From Saccharina japonica (lineage: Eukaryota > Sar > Phaeophyceae > Laminariales > Laminariaceae), in the NCBI GenBank assembly GCA_008828725.1, contig MEHQ01004251.1:97135-161134 (forward strand): a stretch of DNA of 64,000 bases, in the 5' to 3' direction. Both the position numbers and the translations under genes were made by a program. Below, piece by piece: positions 21,890-28,270 of the stretch (positions within the stretch are counted from its first letter, which is position 1; each line of letters opens with the position of its first letter). The notes under the pieces are model-generated. The model worked only from the letters and a program-made list of their open reading frames with translations. It was not told the DNA's origin and did no database searches.

Positions 21890-23190
21890 ACGGTTAATTC
21901 CTGTAACTGAGCGCAACCCTTATACCAGGTATCTCTTTTTATGTTTTCAATTGTATTTTCCAGAAACGAACTGAATAGACACTGCCAGCGCTAAGCGGGA
22001 GGAAGGTAGGGATGAGGTCAAGTCTTCATGGCCCTTATGAATCGCGCTATACAGTCCCAGCCAGTCCCAACCCCAATCCTAATTCCCAATCCCAATCCCA
22101 ATCTCATCACGACAGCCGCACTCACAAGGCATTGGCGGCACCGACCACCCCTCGGCAGCCTCCCGCGCCAGATCGGCTGCTCCACCTGTCCCGAAAACAA
22201 TAAAGAAAAGAAAAACGAACAACGAAAAACGAAAAACGAAAAAAAAAACACGAAAACGAAGAACGAAAAAAAAAAACGACACCGAAAAACGACACCGAAA
22301 AACGATACGGAAAAACGAACACGAAAAAAACAAGAGGGGAAAAAAGACAGCAAAAACGGCAAAAACGGCAAAAAAAAAGAAAAAAACACGGGCGGAGAGT
22401 GCTCGACGAGGTTAGTTAACAGCGCGCTCGAAGCTCAACTAAAAGTTCTTTGGTCACGCGAAGAGGGGACGAGCAGTACGAAAGCAATAAAACACAGTAC
22501 ATAGGGGGGGGGGAGAGGGCAAAGAGAGAAGAAAAGGCGTACAGAAACACCAGCAACTCCCGCTAGATAAGTGCAACCACCCCCCCCCCCCCCCCAATAC
22601 TCCGTTTGACCAAATACGAGGCTGAGTCTACACGAGCCCACCGTGCACAAGCAAAGACCGGCAGGTTTTGATAGGAGCAGAAGCACCAAAATTCCAAAAC
22701 GCCTCGCAAACTACACCTCTTTTTCCTTGTCGGGTGTATATTTGAACAAAGAGACCTCGCGATAAACAAGACAAGCCAAAACTTGTCACCAACACACGTA
22801 ACACAACGGCCGTCGAGTTACCACCCTCCCCCGACTCCCGAACCCTCCCCCCCCTCTCCCTCTTTTCTTCGAAAAAGCTCGGTGCAAGCAATGTCTGTCT
22901 GGTCGGTGAAAACTCAACGTGCTCCGTCCCGGCCTTTGTAGGGATGCGAGGGTCTATGGTCATACCAGTACGGCCATGCACGACATGAGTACACCCCCCC
23001 TCCCCTCCTTGCCCGTACACCCCTGTCCGAACAATAGGTGGACACACAGGTACGTGCATAGCTTACCATCCCTGACGGCGTCCTCTTCCCTCCCTTGAGG
23101 CGGCGCGGGGAGGCTGTAGCTCAGCGGGCCCAGGGTGGGCACCTGCGGCCGGCGTCGGGACGAATCCCTCCCGGCCCCTTCGAACTCCAT
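706..23190 (-). CDS. DYRK: DYRK-family dual-specificity protein kinase (partial; 3' end beyond left edge)
   Basis: Ser/Thr/Tyr kinase of the DYRK family. DYRKs autophosphorylate a loop tyrosine, then phosphorylate Ser/Thr on substrates in cytoplasm or nucleus. Joined exons give, in order: GRYEVCGYIGKAAFS (glycine loop), CLKVIKNNK (ATP-binding Lys), DQSLDEIKLLQ (helix C Glu), a hinge with SELLGDNLYEF, VHCDVKPENILL (catalytic loop), IDFGSSC, YTQSRSYRAPEVVLGLPYG, then WSLGAVVAELVTG. The glycine loop lacks GxGxxG, as in the plant/protist DYRK group (family knowledge). Subdomains X-XI are missing because the gene leaves the window. All five kinase-domain introns I joined keep phase with GT-AG ends. 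The N-terminal part is long, Gly/Ser/acidic and low complexity; its exon list is incomplete, with frame conflicts around 12480-14219, 18105-18306 and 20400-20720. The start at 23190 is the first plausible Met, but a cag just before it could be an acceptor. Confidence 0.9.
1450..1535 (+). mobile_element. TTAACCC-ended MITE (family R2)
   Basis: Starts TTAACCCCTTAACAACTG and ends GTTGTGAATGGGTAA: imperfect terminal inverted repeats around a core CTACTTGGAATTAGTGTGGG. Same core in at least nine other places in the window. Confidence 0.8.
1606..1788 (+). mobile_element. SINE copy D, 5'-truncated
   Basis: Matches the body and tail of the tRNA-derived SINE at 26544: atgcaagg, gtagtgggtaggggg, gatcccggatctgagta and the end aataaattggatgga followed by an A-rich tail. 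The tRNA head is missing. Confidence 0.75.
1924..1981 (-). CDS. DYRK: DYRK kinase exon: RSYRAPEV P+1 loop
   Basis: Exon of 58 nt reading SYRAPEVVLGLPYGEKVDV. The Arg before it is split: ag in the upstream exon plus g here. Acceptor is tttgtag, donor gtaagc. SYRAPEVxLGLPY is the most conserved string of the DYRK/CMGC kinases. Confidence 0.93.
2140..2214 (+). repeat. GTACTCAT repeat, subfamily b
   Basis: GTACTCATGTCATGCATGGA, then GTAGTCGTATGG, CTCGCATCCCT and GCCGGGACGGAGC. Lies in the DYRK intron 1982-3330, which also holds copies at 2253-2325 and 2341-2376. Confidence 0.8.
2253..2376 (+). repeat. GTACTCAT repeats, subfamily a then b (partial), in tandem
   Basis: Subfamily a copy (cgTACTCATTTGTTG, ATTGACCACGCATCCCTTTC, GAGACGGAGC) follows a G run. 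A second G run and a partial subfamily b copy (GTACTCATATCGTGCACGGC) come next. Confidence 0.8.
3331..3485 (-). CDS. DYRK: DYRK kinase exon: catalytic loop, DFG and activation loop
   Basis: Exon of 155 nt reading ALSYINSLDLVHCDVKPENI, then an IDFGSSCFVTDRLTTYTQS segment, ending in a split Arg codon. HCD replaces HRD, which is usual for DYRK. Asp and Asn of DVKPEN and the Asp of DFG are intact. The loop has T-Y-T where animal DYRKs have Y-x-Y, so only the second Tyr is kept. Acceptor cgggcag, donor gtgcgg. Confidence 0.95.
4148..4324 (-). CDS. DYRK: DYRK kinase exon: hinge and helices D-E
   Basis: Exon of 177 nt (59 codons, phase 0-0). It reads DDYHVLNMLDFFYFEEHLVI then SELLGDNLYEF and ends PRLCKIARQCLE. 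This matches the DYRK segment DFFYFR-HL-IV-ELL--NLYEF. Acceptor gtaaacag lies after a G-rich stretch (a poly-C on the plus strand at about 4344-4360); donor gtacgg. Confidence 0.93.
4467..4690 (-). repeat. Two GTACTCAT repeats (subfamily b) separated by a 40-base C run
   Basis: Both read on the minus strand: GCTCCGTCCCGGCATTGTAG on plus at 4467 and again at 4624. The C run at about 4535-4576 lies at the GTACTCAT end of the first copy, as in the other members. Confidence 0.85.
4836..4920. repeat. TAA microsatellite
   Basis: About 25 copies of TAA with a few interruptions, directly abutting the left end of a TIR element. Confidence 0.95.
4921..6070. mobile_element. Non-autonomous TIR DNA transposon, 1150 bp, with GC-rich cargo
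   Basis: Ends are AGAGTGTTTGCGCAAAAG and its inverse CTTTTGCGCAAACACTCT, with the inverted repeat extending to about 45 bp with mismatches. AT-rich ends enclose a GC-rich block (about 5090-5780) that is open on the minus strand over 5186-5668 and rich in CAG codons. No transposase motif seen. The sharp composition change suggests captured host sequence. Both flanks are TAA-rich, so a target duplication cannot be told. Confidence 0.8.
6118..6612. mobile_element. Short TIR element, about 495 bp
   Basis: Left end CCAACTGTTATGGGAAAC...TTATTTTTGGGC; right end GCCCAAAAATAAATTTCCCA...TAGTTGCTC, its inverse with a few mismatches (about 35-40 bp). No coding capacity. Placed between two TAA-rich stretches 50 bp from the previous element. 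Confidence 0.75.
6628..6698. repeat. TAA microsatellite
   Basis: About 20 copies of TAA; low-complexity Ile/Leu ORFs over it are artefacts. Confidence 0.95.
7175..7262 (+). mobile_element. TTAACCC-ended MITE (family R2)
   Basis: TTAACCCCTTAAGAACTGGT at the left and TTTTCAGTTCTGAATGGGTT AA at the right give a clear inverted repeat of about 18 bp. It is the cleanest copy for defining the family. Confidence 0.85.
8879..9055 (-). CDS. DYRK: DYRK kinase exon: glycine loop, catalytic Lys, helix C
   Basis: Exon of 177 nt (59 codons, phase 0-0) reading VCGYIGKAAFSTALECRDL, then VCLKVIKNNKDFLDQSLDE, ending IKHYGNP. Lys of CLKVI and Glu of LDEIK are the ATP-contacting pair. Acceptor gtggccag, donor gtgagc. 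A 425-bp TIR element starts only 44 bp upstream of this exon. Confidence 0.95.
9099..9523. mobile_element. TIR element, family with 56996-57246
   Basis: Ends GGGTCGTTCTTATCGAGCAA and the exact inverse TTGCTCGATAAGAACGACCC, extending into TTTCCAAAATTTCC. The inside shares AACAGGAAAA, ACAGGA-TATTT and a TTTGGAA...TAACAG string with the element at 56996, so the two are one family. Confidence 0.85.
9830..10390 (+). repeat. Two R5 dispersed repeats in tandem
   Basis: Each reads gctggtcgg-gtta-tcgcc, ggtggctacg, ctttcaaga, gaggaacgaa, ttttcagcttgcg(a/g)cacccc, then ccaaccacaatc, cccgaagggg. Further copies: 19493-19748 (minus), 52083-52252 (minus), partial 8575-8643 and 24560-24610. Ends not defined; no coding capacity seen. 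Confidence 0.75.
10496..10582 (+). mobile_element. TTAACCC-ended MITE (family R2)
   Basis: TTAACGCCTTAATAACTGGT to CAGATCTGAATGGGTTAA with the CTACTTGGAATTAGTGTGGG core. Confidence 0.8.
10805..11110. repeat. CAACA / CAGCACGAG simple repeats
   Basis: Interleaved short units acgagcaacag, atcagcacgagca and caacaacaa; low complexity on both strands. Confidence 0.85.
11655..12255 (-). CDS. DYRK: DYRK exon: DYRK-homology region leading into the kinase domain
   Basis: Exon of about 601 nt. The C-terminal part reads KGRTGFQESKAFNWPEG followed by SLVAGRYE and runs straight into VCGYIGK of the next exon. A TGFEESK-like string before AGRY is typical of plant/protist DYRKs. Before it lie Ala-, Gly-, Ser-, Glu- and Arg-rich stretches. 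Donor gtgcgc is certain from the protein join. Acceptor cttgag at 12256 is my choice because it follows a pyrimidine tract and fits the phase of the 12369-12479 exon. Confidence 0.8.
12369..12479 (-). CDS. DYRK: DYRK candidate N-terminal exon
   Basis: 111-nt open segment between acceptor cttgccag and donor gtaaga. In the frame that fits the downstream exon it reads HFTSQGRPIASSPTKLATAE, then an Ala/Gly run and GTLGA. No domain seen. The upstream phase needed (2) does not match the end of the 14220-14416 exon, so a small exon may be missing or one join is wrong. Confidence 0.55.
13118..13235 (-). repeat. GTACTCAT repeats, subfamily a plus partial b
   Basis: Plus strand reads GCTCCGTCTCGAAAGGGATG, GGTCAATGGTCAA and AACAAATGAGTAC, then a partial b copy (CATACGACTACGGCCATGCA) ending at a C run (13229-13250). 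Confidence 0.8.
13637..13817 (+). mobile_element. R2 elements, one inserted in or fused to another
   Basis: Begins TTAACCCCTTCACCC. An inner palindromic unit with AGAACTGCAGTCCCGTTTTG and its inverse (13650-13737) is followed by a normal R2 body ending CAGTTCTGAATGGGTTAA. Confidence 0.75.
14020..14130. repeat. AAC / AACACC simple repeat
   Basis: Runs of aacaacaac and caccaacac beside the DYRK exon donor at 14219. Confidence 0.85.
14220..14416 (-). CDS. DYRK: DYRK candidate N-terminal exon
   Basis: 197-nt exon with acceptor cgtacag and donor gtttgt. It starts with a GGA repeat (about ten Gly) and reads FDPLSSLWPRSATDFAFSQD, then NFLEDERGLSAVEAGLARR. Its phase fits the donor at 15284 exactly (split Gly). 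No known domain. Confidence 0.65.
14632..14845. repeat. Dispersed repeat R11 with AGATCATAC array
   Basis: Shares cacctcggac, agcatctag-tcct, gcagg-tct, agatccca-cccaggaaaca with 59862-60010. Here it is followed by about seven copies of the 10-mer AGATCATACA; the other copy instead carries a CTAT run. Confidence 0.65.
15285..15876 (-). CDS. DYRK: DYRK candidate N-terminal exon (Gly/Ser-rich)
   Basis: 592-nt open segment. It begins GGFPLEGEEAVATWRSDSFS and ends RRKHSFAFSETSA plus a split Gly. Acceptor ggagcag, donor gtagtg. An 80-bp intron (15877-15956) with donor gtaaga links it in phase to the upstream exon. The product is low complexity with Gly runs and Arg/Lys patches, likely disordered. 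Confidence 0.65.
15957..16703 (-). CDS. DYRK: DYRK candidate N-terminal exon (Gly/acidic-rich)
   Basis: 747-nt segment open in phase 0. It begins LNPRSLGMDMVGDVLREEHD after acceptor gaacacag, has a GCC-coded Gly run near 16420-16450, and ends SQPQRQDVA before donor gtaaga. Opposite-strand ORFs here are mirrors of the high GC content. No domain recognised. Confidence 0.65.
17190..17315 (-). repeat. GTACTCAT repeat, subfamily b, long form
   Basis: Plus strand reads AGCAATGTCTGCCTGGTCGG, GAAAACCCGAC, GTAGGGATGGGAGGGTC and CATGCATAACATGAGTAC. It fills the 5' part of the DYRK intron 16704-17348, ending about 35 bp from the donor. Confidence 0.85.
17349..18105 (-). CDS. DYRK: DYRK candidate N-terminal exon (acidic)
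   Basis: 757-nt segment. It reads MASAIDDDLIADGALIGAGS near 18047, has acidic stretches and a Pro/Gly block, and ends DPGYTLVPVSEEEFIHGQ before donor gtggga. Phase fits the 16703 exon. Acceptor gcttgttgcag at 18106 is a guess; it lies just after the CAG run at 18137-18215 and would leave that run intronic. Confidence 0.6.
18137..18215. repeat. CAG/CTG trinucleotide run
   Basis: About 25 CTG/TTG triplets (CAG/CAA on the gene strand). In the frame of exon 18306-18650 they code poly-Gln; an intron spanning 18106-18305 would remove them. Confidence 0.9.
18306..18650 (-). CDS. DYRK: DYRK candidate N-terminal exon
   Basis: Open minus-strand frame reading EDEQILEVNRSVTPRPRDRS, then PSPYQPLDDKFSSTGCIPDF and later AEVASKEELLRAWK. 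The composition is protein-like rather than repeat-like. Continuing past 18306 in the same frame gives a run of about 20 Gln from CAG/CAA codons. Either that run is translated or a donor at 18305 (gtgtct) removes it. Both ends are approximate. Confidence 0.5.
19248..19384 (+). repeat. Two GTACTCAT repeats, subfamily a, in tandem
   Basis: TACTCATTTGGTGTTTGGCT ... CATTGACCACGAATCCC and TACTCATTTGTTGCTTGCCT ... CATTGACCACGCATCCC; the first follows a G run, the second ends in one. Confidence 0.85.
19493..19748 (-). repeat. R5 dispersed repeat
   Basis: Minus-strand copy of the family at 9830-10390: ccccttcgggatgattgtgg, cgcaagctgaaaaggga, gtagccaccgggcgag, caccgaccagc. Confidence 0.75.
19932..20050 (+). 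repeat. Dispersed repeat R10
   Basis: ggggtgggctattgtagtag, aatgtagtaagaatagtaat and cagaacccac recur at 36915-37035. Two copies only; nature unknown. Confidence 0.65.
20118..20965 (-). CDS. DYRK: DYRK candidate N-terminal exon region, internal splicing unresolved
   Basis: Lower end is clear: AMVLDGRNFSGRTEAVGARS then LLLKVVEACRREGVVL before donor gtgagt at 20117. Upper end has acceptor gcgccag at 20966, in phase with the exon ending at 23067. The frame entered there meets a stop near 20712, so an intron probably lies within the GAG-rich (poly-Glu frame) block 20400-20720. Confidence 0.45.
21058..21140 (+). repeat. GTACTCAT repeats, partial b then a
   Basis: Follows a 15-base G run: tgtacttcatattcatgcat, then actcatttgttgcttgcctt and agccatttgatcattga. 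Confidence 0.75.
21245..21445. repeat. AATCAC/GATC and CAATCC degenerate repeats
   Basis: Units aatcacgatc, atcacaaacag and cccaatcccagt. Low complexity. Confidence 0.8.
21523..21597 (-). tRNA. tRNA-like sequence, anticodon TTC by position (organelle-type)
   Basis: Reverse strand folds as a 75-nt cloverleaf: acceptor stem GGGCGTA/TACGCCC (7 perfect pairs), GCTCAGTTGGTTA D arm, anticodon loop CTTTCAA, T loop TTCAAAT. The D, anticodon and T stems each carry one mismatch, and no CCA is coded. Anticodon TTC would be Glu. The imperfect stems and the adjacent mitochondrial-type rRNA fragment suggest a transferred organelle tRNA, probably not active; a nuclear gene is not excluded. Confidence 0.6.
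21639..21757 (+). mobile_element. R1 MITE between the tRNA-like and rRNA fragments
   Basis: GGGACCATAGTAAATAGGAC at left, its inverse TATTTACTATGGTCCCCCCC at right. The element separates the two organelle-derived pieces, so it entered after transfer or joined them. Confidence 0.9.
21812..22053 (+). rRNA. Fragment of mitochondrial-type small-subunit rRNA (nuclear insertion)
   Basis: Contains the universal bacterial-type SSU strings GCATGGCTGTCGTCAGCTCG, TGTCGTGAGATG, GAGCGCAACCC, GGAGGAAGGTAGGGATGA and TCAAGTCTTCATGGCCC in the right order and spacing, equal to about positions 1000-1220 of E. coli 16S. The AT-rich changes between them fit a mitochondrial gene. It stops abruptly where a CCCAAT repeat begins. 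Not functional; read as a NUMT. Confidence 0.88.
22060..22110. repeat. CCCAAT repeat
   Basis: cccaatcccaatcccaatc immediately right of the rRNA fragment. Confidence 0.8.
22200..22390. repeat. AAAACG-type simple repeat
   Basis: Units aaaacgaa, aaaaacgac and ggcaaaaac; Lys/Asn-rich or Phe-rich ORFs here are artefacts. Confidence 0.85.
22885..22998 (-). repeat. GTACTCAT repeat, subfamily b
   Basis: Plus strand: agcaatgtctgtctggtcgg, tgctccgtcccggcc, gggatgcgagggtctatggt, gacatgagtac, then a C run. It sits 70 bp below the DYRK exon at 23067. Confidence 0.85.
23067..23190 (-). CDS. DYRK: DYRK candidate first coding exon
   Basis: ATG at 23188-23190 opens MEFEGAGRDSSRRRPQVPTL then GPLSYSLPAPPQG and ends REEDAVRD plus one base before a good donor gtaagc. 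I take this as the start because nothing convincing lies in frame upstream. The bases before the ATG (ggtagcag) could also be an acceptor, making it internal. Confidence 0.5.
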
Positions 23191-23703
23191 CTGCTACCGG
23201 GGCCAGGGGTCGAGTCGGGTTCAAACATGCAGTAGGGATATTGTTATACGAAGTACGTCAACCCCAACTCGCGCATGCATAGGCATTTGCGGCACAGCGG
23301 GACACGGGTAGAGAGTGTTCACGAGGTTCGTAGAGAGGCGGAGGCGTGAAGGCGTGTTTGTTGGTGGGTATGGCTGGGGGGCGGGGGGGTGAGAGAAATA
23401 GAGAGGTAGAGGAACAGAGACGTAAGGGGACAAGAGAGATAAAAGGCGTGCTTGGGTAGGTGGACGGAGCACGTTGGGTCTTCACCAGCAAGGCAGACCA
23501 AAACCCACAAAACCATGTTATTGCAGGTGGGCGAACGAGTGATGCCCCTTGACTCAGTCAGCTATTCCACCTCGCCCGCTGAAAACTCTTCAGTAGGTTA
23601 AGACAAGCTGATTGTCGCCGGCTGAAAAATTATCAGTATATCAAGGATGCACGTAAAAAAAGCGGACACGCCACTATCCATTTTCTAGAGCCAGACAGGG
23701 GGG

Positions 23704-23768
23704 CGTACTCATGTGTTGCTTGCCTTAGGCATTTTATGATTGGGCAAGCATCCCTCTCGAGACGGAGG
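23704..23768 (+). repeat. GTACTCAT repeat, subfamily a
   Basis: gcgtactcatgtgttgcttg, ccttaggcatttta and tctcgagacggag after a short G run. A partial b copy (cggagcacgttgggtcttca) is at 23464-23500. Confidence 0.75.
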
Positions 23769-23884
23769 CGGCGGGCGTATACTAAAACCAAGGAAAACAA
23801 AAGTTTCGAGGGGGGGGGAACGTTTTTCGTAAGTTCGTTCAGAAATCCCACCCCGCTGTTTTCATTTGCCATCATGACCGTTTT

Positions 23885-24495
23885 AGTTGAGATAAAATCA
23901 TACTCACAGATGGTTGATAATACACCACTCATAGATGCTTGATAAGGCCTTACCCACAGATGGTTGAGAAGACACAACCTAGAGATGGTTGATTAGACCC
24001 TACTCACAGATGGTCGGTAAGACACCACTCACGGGGTGGATGAGGAGACCCCACCGACAGATGATTGATAAGGCCCTACTGATAAGACACTACTCCCATA
24101 TGGTTGAGTAAGACCCTGTACAAAGATGGTTGATAACATCTTTCTCACAGAAGAAGACCCTTTTCACAGAAGAGTGGTGAGACACCACTCAACACATGGT
24201 TGATAAGACCCTACTCACATATGGTTGATAAGACACAACTCCCAGATGGTTGATTAGACTCTGCTCACAGATGGTTGGTAAGACACTACTCCCACATGGG
24301 TGATAATATCCTGGCTCTACTCACAGCTGGCCGATCAGATCCTCCTACGAGCAAACGATCGATAATAAGACACTACCCACGTATGGTTCAGAACCAAACG
24401 TTTCACAACTCAGGTGGTTGATTAGACCCTTTCTAACAGATGGTTGATAATAAGACACTATCTACTCACATATGGTTGATAACAACCAAACTTTT
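23885..24495. repeat. Minisatellite, unit about 27 bp
   Basis: More than 20 degenerate units built on cagatggttgataagaccct followed by actcac. Non-coding. Confidence 0.9.
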
Positions 24496-25254
24496 CAGTT
24501 TTTTTGGTCGTTGTCTCTGGTTCCTAAAATAGTTGATATGGACATATCTATACTTTCGTGTTCGCTGGTCGGTGTTCCTTGCCAGGTTATTCACCCGGTG
24601 GCTACTTTTTCTTCGCTATAGCCCTTCGCTAGCTCATCGTAGCCTTTATAGTCCGCCATCACCCGAATAGACAGGTGATGGCGTACCGGTACGATATAGG
24701 TATGATACCCTGGAAGTACCAATTCAAAACAGTCAACTTTACCTCTGAGGACGGCTGGTGATATATAGCCTAGACTACAAGGCAGTAGAGTCTAGAGTCT
24801 CCAAGTCTCTAGACTAGAGTCTTAAATCTCTCAAGTATCTAGACTATTTCGTGTTCACAAAAACAAGATCAGCACGAGCGCGGGCTGGGTGGGGCCGTCC
24901 CATGTCAAAGAGGGGGACTATTGCCTTAAACCTCTTTCGGGCCCGCACTCCGGTTTCGGGTACAAATTGATTGAATTTTGACGTAGCTGCTTGTTTCTGT
25001 ACAGTGCAGCAGTAACAAAAAGGGTTAAGACACCCAAAAAAAACGGGCAACCAATAAAATAAAAAAAGTCGTGTTGAATAACGACTGCAATGTTGCCTTG
25101 ATTGTACTCGGACATACTTCGTATAATAGCACTACAGGATAGAGATGGGAATGGCGTGAACTGAAGCAAAGGGGGCGGGACGCATTTTTTTCTTGCGCGC
25201 GCTCGCTCAGTTGCTCGTGCCTCGTCGCGGCCATCGCTTCGAGCGTATCGACAA

Positions 25255-25345
25255 CAGCAGCAGCAGCGGCAGCAGCAGCAGCAGCAGCAGCAGCAGCTGT
25301 TGCAGCGGCAGCGGCAGCGGCAGCGGCAGCGGCAGCAGGTCTCCT
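25255..25345. repeat. CAG/CGG trinucleotide run
   Basis: cagcagcagcggcag followed by ggcagcggcagcggcag; related CTG run at 25578-25608. Confidence 0.9.
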
Positions 25346-26159
25346 CAGCCTCATAGGCTGAGCCTATTTGTTTGCTTGCTGCTTCATTTGGCACTCAGAA
25401 ACGCGGGTGACACCCTCCGCGCTGCGTCGCTGGGCAGCAATGGCAATGGCGAGAACCTCCGAGCAGTCCAGCCGTCGCTGATTTTCTGGAAGCGAGCGAC
25501 CAAAGAGTTTCCTCCTCTCGTCCGAGAACGAAACGACCTCAGAAACTCCAGACACGGATGCTGGAGCGCTACTGCTACGGCTGCTGCTGCTGCTGCTGCT
25601 GCTGCTGCCTGGGCTGCTGTGGGCAGAAGACCACGCCCCACGACAGAAGCTACGACATACGTGCAACTATATACTGTTTGTACATACCTATACATGATAC
25701 GAGGACAAGTGAGTGCCACCCATCTTTGTGTCACCGCCTCTCTCTCTCCAGCTCTATATGCGATTCTCAAAAGCTATGCTCTGCAACAGCAGCGCACTTT
25801 ATCCGACGGTGTATACGAAAACACATCGTATACATGCTACGACTCTGGGTGGAAATCTAAGGACCAGTTGTACACTCATACTATTAACCAAGCGCTACTT
25901 ACATATTTCGCCCAGAGTTGGTACCCTGGTATATCACATACCAGGTACACACCTGGGTACGCCAATACGACGACTGTATCGCGCGCCAAAAGGAACGGCA
26001 AAAGGAAGATGCAGAGAAAACCACAAGAATCAGCCGCGCGAGAGAGAGAGAGAGTGCGTGCTAAAATTGAATCGAAGCCAATATTTCTGCAACAGCAGCG
26101 CGCACTTCGTAGGGTTACATCCATTACGCTCGCAATTCTCTGGGCATAATTGGGCGCTG

Positions 26160-26243
26160 TTAACCCATTCAGAACTGCAAAACTTATCCGACACTAATTC
26201 CAAGTAGTCTGTCCTCAAATATGTGGGGCCAGTTCTTACTTAA
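26160..26243 (-). mobile_element. TTAACCC-ended MITE (family R2)
   Basis: TTAACCCATTCAGAACTGCA on plus, the inverse orientation of 7175-7262; right end decayed (ccagttcttacttaaa). Confidence 0.8.
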
Positions 26244-26543
26244 AAAGAGTAGCATAATTGGGCTTTTGGAGGAGTTTTTGCGAGCATGTACAGGCAGCAA
26301 AATTGGGGGGCAAACATGGTATATACGAGGCATGACAGCATACTTTTTTCAAGCTCCTTTTTCATCAACAGGCGTAAGACTAAGAAGGAAGATCAAGCAG
26401 AATGTTTGTAAGTCACATAATCGTACTTTGTCCGACAACATAAGACTATTCGACAACACACATCATACGACAATACGATCATCACGCGCAACGCGTACGC
26501 ATGTGCGTGCGTGCGTGCGTGCGTGTCCGGGGTGGCATACATG

Positions 26544-26905
26544 GTCGGTCGCCCCGATGGTCTAGAGGTAACCTCGAACGCTTCTGAACGTTGATGTCTG
26601 GAGTTCGAATCTCACGTGGGTCGGACTTTTGAGTTTATTTGCAAAACTAAATAAAAAACGGAATCAACTGCTGAGAGCGCCAATTAATAGTAGCGTGGGT
26701 AGGCACAATTCGATGCGAGTCGACGAGGGAAGGAAAGGCTGAAGTCTTCTCGCGATAAAAATGCAAGGCAAGAACCGTAGTGGGGGAGGAGGGAGAGGAG
26801 CCTACTTTGTGACCCCGGATCTGAGTTACGACTAGGGAGGAGAGAGAAAGGAAGGGCGAAGATAATAAATGGGATGGACGAAAAAAAAAAAAAAAAAAAA
26901 AAAAA
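26544..26905 (+). mobile_element. tRNA-derived SINE, copy A, full length with poly-A
   Basis: Head is tRNA-like: box A TGGTCTAGAGG and box B GAGTTCGAATCTC at the usual spacing. Body of about 250 bp (gtttatttgcaaaa, gagagcgcc, tcgacgaggg, cttctcgcgataaaaatgca, gtgaccccggatctgagtta), end aataaatgggatgga, then 25 A. Same order of segments in copies B and C. Pol III promoter boxes and A tail define a SINE. Confidence 0.9.
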
Positions 26906-27109
26906 CATCGGCGCGTTCACCACTAACCCCCACGGTTCGGAAACAAGTGCGGCAAGGCGCAAAGGTGCAGTACAGGCGCCGACGAAGCTCACGACATCCC
27001 TCTCGCCGCTGACTTCCACTGCTGTGTGCAGAGCTGCTGTCCGTGTGTCTTTATTTTCTGGTTCGTCTGTTTTTGAGTATAGTGTTCAGTAAATGTCTCT
27101 GTGCCTTTT

Positions 27110-27425
27110 TTAGTCTGCGTGTGTCTGTCTGTCTGCCTGTCTGTGTGTCTGTCTGTTTGCCTGCCTGCCTGTCTGCCTGCCTGTCTGTCTGTCTGTTTGC
27201 CTGCCTGGGTGCTTGTCTGTCTGTCTGTCTGTCTGAGTGTTCGTCTGTCTGCCTGCTTGTGTGTTTGTCTCTGCCCGTCCGTCTATGCATCTGTCTGCTT
27301 GTCTGGATATCTGTCTGTCTGTCTGTCTGTCTGTCTACCTGCATGCGTCCATCATCATGTCTGCCCGCCTGCCTGTCTGCCTGTCCGTTCGTTCGTATGT
27401 CTGTTTTCGTGCCTTCTGTTTTATC
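27110..27425. repeat. CTGT/CTGC tandem array
   Basis: tgtctgtctgcctgtctg units, over 300 bp. Cys/Leu/Val-rich and Arg/Gln/Thr-rich ORFs are products of the array. Confidence 0.95.
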
Positions 27426-27869
27426 CATCTGTTTTTTCTTCCTGCCTTCACTGGGCACCAGCGAGCGAAGCACCACACGCCGAGAGCGCGCGGGAGGCCG
27501 CGGTACGCAGACCGTCCGAAAAAAAAAACAAGACAAAAAAAAAAGTTGTGTAACAGCAGAAACATGTATACATATACACCATGTGCAGAATATTTTCCGT
27601 TCTCCTTGCTATGATATTACCATGAATACGCAATATTGATACGTAATACATACCGCCGTATGTATATAGTAGTGTTAGATCTCAGTATATATAATACGTA
27701 CGATACCGGTAAACAAACAAACAAAAAAACGGTACGTACGATTTCCATATTTGATTCCTGGTATATTATATACCTGGTATATATATATACATCGAAGCTT
27801 TCCTTCAGTATATATCAGCATAAAAAACACAGCGATCCCAGGCGATGGAGGGCAAAAATACGTTCGATA

Positions 27870-27995
27870 CCATATAATACGATATATCGAAAGTTCGATA
27901 TTTTGAAATATCAAAAGCTCAACATTCCGATCTATCGAAAGTTTGATATTCCGAGATATCGAATGGAATATCGAATTTTTCGATACGATATCCAA
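27870..27995. repeat. Palindromic TATCGAAA/TTCGATAT array
   Basis: gatatatcgaaagttcgata and related words repeat five to six times, each nearly self-complementary. Confidence 0.8.
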
Positions 27996-28156
27996 CACTA
28001 AACCGGTACGTACGATATGTTTACCATCCTATTAATACGTAGTGGCTTTACCTTTTAGGGGTCCACATTAATAGTACGAAGTATGATATTATACTACCAG
28101 TACGTATTGTATGGTGATCAAAATTTGTCCCCGGTGCGGTTGGTGGTTAACCGTGT

Positions 28157-28270
28157 ATTAGGGGGGACCATAGTAAATAGGACCAAATATTGTCAATAAA
28201 AATAGGGAAACATATGGGGTTTTGTGTATACGGTAGGTCCCCAGACTATATAATAGCATGGTTAGTGTAC
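28157..28270 (+). mobile_element. R1 MITE, decayed right end
   Basis: GGGGACCATAGTAAATAGGA and CCAAATATTGTC at left; right side only ggtaggtccccagactatat. Confidence 0.75.

Noticed and set aside
23885-24495. CRISPR-like regularly spaced repeat
   Set aside because: Units are contiguous and degenerate with no unique spacers, and the genome is eukaryotic; it is a minisatellite.
25193-26149. 318-codon plus-strand ORF, the longest on that strand apart from low-complexity frames
   Set aside because: Ser/Gly run from CAG/CGG repeats, then a stretch with no domain, no biased codon use and no splice support. Possible but unsupported; the overlapping minus-strand 25364-25666 ORF looks at least as protein-like.
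26544-26630. Nuclear tRNA gene
   Set aside because: Stems do not pair well and the same head with a 250-bp body and A tail occurs three times; it is a SINE head.
27043-27639. Cys-rich 198-codon ORF
   Set aside because: Translation of a CTGT/CTGC array.
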